NCBI GenBank assembly: GCA_014773175.1 | Contig: VXCM01000926.1 | Span: forward strand, 1-64,000 | DNA length: 64,000 nt | DNA from: Lucifuga dentata | Taxonomy: Eukaryota; Chordata; Actinopteri; Ophidiiformes; Bythitidae | Direction: 5' to 3' | Shown here: piece after piece, positions 59,455 to 64,000 of the stretch | How the letters are laid out: each line of letters opens with the position of its first letter | Numbering within the stretch: the first letter of the stretch is position 1 | Made by a program: the position numbers and the translations under genes | The notes under the pieces: generated by a model | Databases searched by the model: none | The model's input: only the letters and a program-made list of their open reading frames with translations | What the model was told of the DNA's origin: nothing

Positions 59455-59978
59455 ATGATACTCCAAATTGTCAAAAAATATGTGCAGATACAAACATTTG
59501 TACTATAAAATATTACAATTCACACTAGAGTAAAATTAAGGGGAAAAAAGGGACAAAAACCTGCAGAACAAGAAAAAGGTTTTATTTTATGGTTTAGTAA
59601 AGGTAACACAGTTAAGCAAAACTTGAAAAAGCACCAGTAACGATTTGAGCCGCTAATCTCCTTTATGTAAATCAGACTCACTCTTTAATCAAAACACTGT
59701 GTCAGTTTTACACAGCAACAGTCACGTCTCAAGACCAAGAAATTACACACACGTTCGCCACTAAACTGTAAATCAGTTATGCTGAAAACAGTTGAATGTG
59801 TCACCAGCACATGATTATTTTGTGTGTGGTTTTTCTGTTTCAGCAGCACGTATGTAGAAGCCTGCTGGGAAATCTCCCTGCAGTTCTGATGGTCATTCCA
59901 TCATTGACAGGGTTCTCAAACTCTGGCTGCTTGCTTATCAATCCTGTGCATTAACTTTAAGCTGAAGCTGAAGGAACA

Positions 59979-60101
59979 TACACAGTAAATTTTGCTGTGT
60001 TGAATTAACACTATAAGAGTTAATTTAACACTAGGCCTGAGTCTATTTGGTCCCATTCAACTCTTATAGTGTTAATTCAACACAGCAAAATTTACTGTGT
60101 A
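59979..60101. mobile_element. Short palindromic MITE, TA-flanked (119 bp)
   Basis: TA at 59979-59980 and 60100-60101 encloses two perfect 41-bp inverted arms starting CACAGTAAATTTTGCTGTGT, with a 37-base centre (60022-60058). The arms are identical to one another, which suggests a young copy. The type is familiar from fish genomes ('acagtaaattttgctgtgttgaattaacac'). No coding capacity. TA flanks suggest Tc1/mariner-type mobilisation. Confidence 0.88.
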
Positions 60102-60831
60102 CCTTTATGAATGCAAGAAAACAATGGCAGACCCCTGTTTTTAACAAAACTTCATTCTTTCTTTTGAGGGTCCATGTTGGCTGCTGAGGCCAAAGACTCA
60201 CCTGCCTGATGTAGTTTGTTATGGGACAAAATAGCCAATTCTCTGGTAGTTAGTTCTGATAGTCTGATGCTCATTCAGTGCTTTTAGTTGTCTGTTTTAG
60301 TATTTCATTCACTCAGGTAAACTCATTTTCTTTTCATCTCCTCCACCCCCTTCCCTCTCTCCTCTCCTGCCATCTCTTCACCCATGAAGCAGAAGGACGA
60401 ATGAAAAACCTTGGCAGACTAGAAGACAGCTTTACTCTCTTTCGTTTCTTGGCTGGGATCCACTCTGGGTGTTACTTCTCTAGCGGTACATCTATCTTCC
60501 ACAGTCCTCTCCCTTCTTACTCCTTCCTTCCTCTCCTGCCACATCCTCTTCCCTGCTGTCTCCTCACCTCCTCTCTCTCCCTCTCTCCCCCTTCCTCCTC
60601 CTCTGCTTTCATCTACCCCCTCTGTCCCACTGCAATATGGCAAATCTTGCCCAAAATAATTTCCCTTCACCACTTTTCTCCTCGCCTCTCCATCTTCCTC
60701 TGCTCCTCGTTTTTCCTCTTCCTGAATCAACCCCTCTGATCCCAAACCCTTAGGGAGCTAACACAACCTTTGATATCAGCTCCTTTCTGTTTGACATGAC
60801 TCCTTGGGGGAATGAATGTATCCAGACAGAC

Positions 60832-60876
<45 letters not shown>

Positions 60877-60940
60877 TGAACATTTCACTGATACTTTAAA
60901 GTCCAGTGTCTTTGAGACAGATGACTTGGTCTTATGTGTG

Positions 60941-60978
<38 letters not shown>

Positions 60979-61115
60979 GGGGGGGTGATGATGATGATGT
61001 AGCAACATGACATAACATAGGCATCACACTACTTCAAGTGGCAATATGTGTGCAGAGAAGATTAACAGAACCCACAAAGAACTTTACTAATGTAGAGCAA
61101 TAATAATGGAACATA
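60102..61115. other. Unannotated stretch with pyrimidine-rich block
   Basis: 60330-60735 is strongly CT-rich on the plus strand, which accounts for the 153-codon serine/leucine/proline-rich frame there. (GA)n runs lie at 60831-60876 and (GT)n at 60948-60976. No gene recognised. Confidence 0.6.
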
Positions 61116-62091
61116 ACATCGCTGTCAGGCAGAAACCTTGTATCTCCAAAACTGTTACTTTTCAGGAAATGAGAAAAACAAACAAAAAAAAACAAAAAAA
61201 CAACAACAAATAAACCCTGTACTTTTAAAATAATTGAACACCGGCTTGTTAAAGTTAGTATTGTGTCTTTATATATGGTCAGATACTTGCATTTATCATT
61301 AAATAATTAATATTTTACCAAAATCAAGCAATCTGAGAAATGGAGTTACAAGGTTTTTGACCAGTGAATGTGGAGATATGTGTTTTGTCCATCACTGATT
61401 AGAGCAGCTGAATCTGAGGCAGTAAGTGCTGCACTACATTATCATCAGCTTACAGGTTACAACATTTATTGTAGCTATTCAGTTTTTCCTGTCATTGAAT
61501 ACATTTGGCTAAAATCTCTTTTTATAAAAGATGAAGTGCTATGAACAGGCTGTTGAAGACAGTATTGGCTATGACTAGACAGTAAATGCCAGACTTCTGC
61601 ACTGCACTCCAACCTACCACAGTTTGCCTGCACTATTCTCCGCTTCCATATGTCTCAGGCCTCAAATACGTAAAACGTTAGCCTTTATAGACTTAGTGTT
61701 TCTTCAGTAAAGAAAACAATATATTTATTCAAACAACCAGTTCTTTATTTAGCCTTGCATTGAAACAACTAGAGACTGTCTCCAAACTACCAACAATCTG
61801 GCAATGGCCTCATCACTGTTTACCTTCCACTCTGCTGTGTGCGGCAGCGGCATCTCCTTCAAGATGGAGGCGGGGTGGAACTATGAGGTTTTGCCGACAG
61901 TTTGAGGATCCAATGAAGTTATGAGATTTAGTCACAAGCTCTTTAAATACTTTTCATTAGTTAAATATTTGTAAAACCCACAGACAAATGTAGGGTGACA
62001 CATAGAAGTGATTTATAAAAAAAAAAAAAANAAAAAAAAAAAAAGAAAAAGAAAAGACGAAATATCGAGATTTCTGCCTGACAGCGATGAT
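61116..62091. mobile_element. Inverted-repeat DNA element (~970 bp)
   Basis: The left end CATCGCTGTCAGGCAGAAAC and the reverse-complemented right end CATCGCTGTCAGGCAGAAAT are inverted repeats. The similarity continues weakly (CTTGTATCTCC versus CTCGATATTTC). The interior includes GAGAAATGGAGTTACAAGGT and has no long frame. An N-broken poly-A lies at 62017-62044. Target duplication is not clear, so the superfamily is open. Confidence 0.65.
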
Positions 62092-63059
62092 ATAAGGAAG
62101 ACAGATAAATGGAATGATTGATTCACATCAAACAAGTAGTTGATTGGGAGGTCATAACACTGACTGTTTTCTTTTTCATCTTTTTTTTTTTTTTTTNTTT
62201 TTTTTTTTTTTTGTTTTAAGTGCAAATGAAAGGCTCACTGTCTTGCATTTTAATATGTGGGTCATTTAGGTTCATACACTTAGCAGTCAAGCAGCACTTT
62301 CAAGTCGCACTTTCTTACAACTAGCTAATTTACTGGAGTCACAACTTTCAAAAACAGTTTATACTGACATTTTTCTCAATTACTTAGTGCTCATAAGTGG
62401 AAAAAAATAAAAAAAAGTAAAGTGACCATAGAAACATTACACCAAGTGAAAAGAGAGCTATTGCTTGTCATCATTTAGTAAATTTGCGTGAATTTTGTTT
62501 CACATAAAGAAAAAAAAATAGTAGATTTTTATACACATTTATTTGGATTATTTTTTTGACAAAACAACAAGGAATTAAAGTACTAAAAGTCTAGTATTAA
62601 ATCACATGACTGAATAACAGCTGAATCAGTGCTTGGCAAACTTAATATCAAGCTTTGGTGATATGACTGATTTTGTTTAGGTGATAAACAAATATCAAAT
62701 GTAATCCCTAGCAGACAAACATTAATTAGTTTTAAAAATGCCTTAACCTTCCCATAATCTGTACACAGGCCCATTTATAAAACTCTAGTTCCCATAAATC
62801 ACTGATAAAATGATTAATTCATCACAGAGCCACAACAAACATTAATCTATCTTTAAACCATCATACAAATATCATACATACAGTTCACGCCCCGTTTAAA
62901 ACTGGAGGCTGAAGCTATTGTTAAAATGCCATAATATAGTGGAAGTTCTTTATTCAGGCTGACTTACCCACACCTGTCCATTTCTGTATTACCTGCAGGA
63001 AACACAATCAAGTACTTACAAAGGAGAACAGACTGGAGGAAAAGCAGACAACTAAAATG

Positions 63060-63118
<59 letters not shown>

Positions 63119-63132
63119 GAGCTTTATTGTTN

Positions 63133-63186
<54 letters not shown>

Positions 63187-64000
63187 GAGCTTTATTGTTA
63201 AACCACCCATATACAAGTACACAGGCTGGATCAAATGCTGTTTCAGGAGTTCCTGGTGCTACATTTAACATAATGCAAGTAGACAGGAAGTGCAGTAACA
63301 AGACAACGAGCATAGACAGAGAATAATGCACACAAACACTTTTACTGTACTGAAGTAAGAGTAAAGGTCTGTGCAAGGAGTTCACAATTCCATAAAGTTC
63401 CATGATGTGGAGTTGCGCATTTTGGCATGTGCAAAAATTTAAGGATCAGATAAAGTGCAGATCCCTACCAGTGTCAAAACCAAACCATAACCATTATTAA
63501 AAATCCCTGGTTATTAATGTAAGAACAGACTGAGATGTTTGAGGTGTTTCACTTTTGTCTGTAATGGATCAAATGTTACTATTTTACCCTTAAACTTGAT
63601 GTATTCTATGGCTGTTTCACCTACATATGAAAAGTTTAAGGGCTTTTTCAGGGGAAAAAAGTGGTTCTACTTCTTAGTGGACATGAAAAAAAAATATGTA
63701 AAGAAGAACACAGACTCAGTTAAAACTCTGACATTTTGGCAGCAGTAGGAGTCAAACCGGTGTCTATAATCTCAGATAAACCTCACTTTGTCTGTGCGCT
63801 CTGCTGTAATTTACCTCATGCCAAGAAAGAACACATGAAGTAAACAGCTGAAAAGGAGCATCACGCCTGGCTGCAGTTTGCTCTCAATTTGTTTTATTGT
63901 GCCAAGACTTCCAAGCATGAGGATCTGTTTGCTGTCAAATGTCAACACCCATTTCCTTATACGCACAAAGCCACATGTCTGGGGTTCGTTCGCTGCAGCT
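62092..64000. other. Unannotated stretch to the window end
   Basis: Poly-T with an N at 62181-62212 and the (CAAT)n array are the only features. The final 120 bases show no splice site or frame I can support. Confidence 0.5.
63061..63186. repeat. (CAAT)n array, duplicated across an N
   Basis: Two CAAT runs, each followed by CAGAGCTTTATTGTT, flank the N at 63132. The repetition of run plus flank indicates one array represented twice by the assembly. Confidence 0.93.

Larger units (their letters stand above)
2716..63132. other. 32 single-N junctions
   Basis: N positions: 2716, 3414, 4047, 6610, 7036, 8554, 9620, 11681, 12315, 14200, 15017, 20856, 21115, 22374, 25625, 26456, 30081, 31341, 35634, 41091, 42859, 44367, 44839, 45235, 47926, 51306, 51696, 56730, 59440, 62031, 62197, 63132. 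Each is a single N in or beside a simple repeat, or between two identical flanks. Confidence 0.95.

Noticed and set aside
60278..60739. 153-codon frame rich in S, L and P
   Set aside because: It lies in a CT-rich block, and a competing frame exists on the other strand; composition alone explains it.
63061..63186. Telomere- or satellite-like array
   Set aside because: It is a plain CAAT tetranucleotide repeat of about 60 bp duplicated across an N.

Overview
The window reads as non-coding DNA from a ray-finned (teleost) fish. It is AT-rich, full of (CA/GT)n, (GA/CT)n and tetranucleotide microsatellites, and packed with fish-type transposon relics: Tc1-like transposases, L2-like and other non-LTR retrotransposon fragments, a tRNA-derived SINE and several MITE families. 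I found no convincing host exon, tRNA, rRNA, CpG island or promoter. Every longer open reading frame is a transposon piece, a microsatellite read-through or a chance frame. The stretch is probably intergenic or a large intron.

Layout. 1-298: 3' part of a TA-flanked DNA transposon, seen nearly whole at 13679-14535. 2885-4610: a Tc1-like relic split by a foldback element, which itself carries another small element. 4690-5334: a LINE 3' tail next to the first copy of the dominant MITE. 8295-9474: another MITE copy, a second element sharing its TTAA, and a Tc1 deletion derivative. 16493-18420: two more MITE copies. 19218-19957: a 5'-truncated LINE with intact target-site duplications. 23174-24340: a hairpin, a diverged tandem duplication and a Tc1 relic. 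24765-25837: a MITE copy holding a SINE. 28313-36083: four more MITE copies plus a Harbinger-type MITE. 38125-41441: an old dispersed repeat, a LINE fragment and a second foldback element. 42567-45353: two MITE copies around a purine-rich block. 47410-48665: L2-like LINE remains on both strands. 54120-55092: a degraded repeat and a LINE split by an insertion. 58040-60101: a Tc1 transposase relic, a perfect 53-bp-arm palindrome and a 119-bp MITE. 61116-62091: a longer inverted-repeat element.

The main result is one MITE family with about 100-bp inverted termini flanked by TTAA. It is present in eleven copies plus a terminal fragment and covers roughly 9 percent of the window by my own measurement. 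It falls into at least two subfamilies and acts as a landing site for other elements.

Assembly caution: 32 single N characters occur, each inside a homopolymer or simple repeat or between two identical copies of flanking sequence. These look like unmerged overlaps between contig ends, so the duplicated flanks are probably not real biology.
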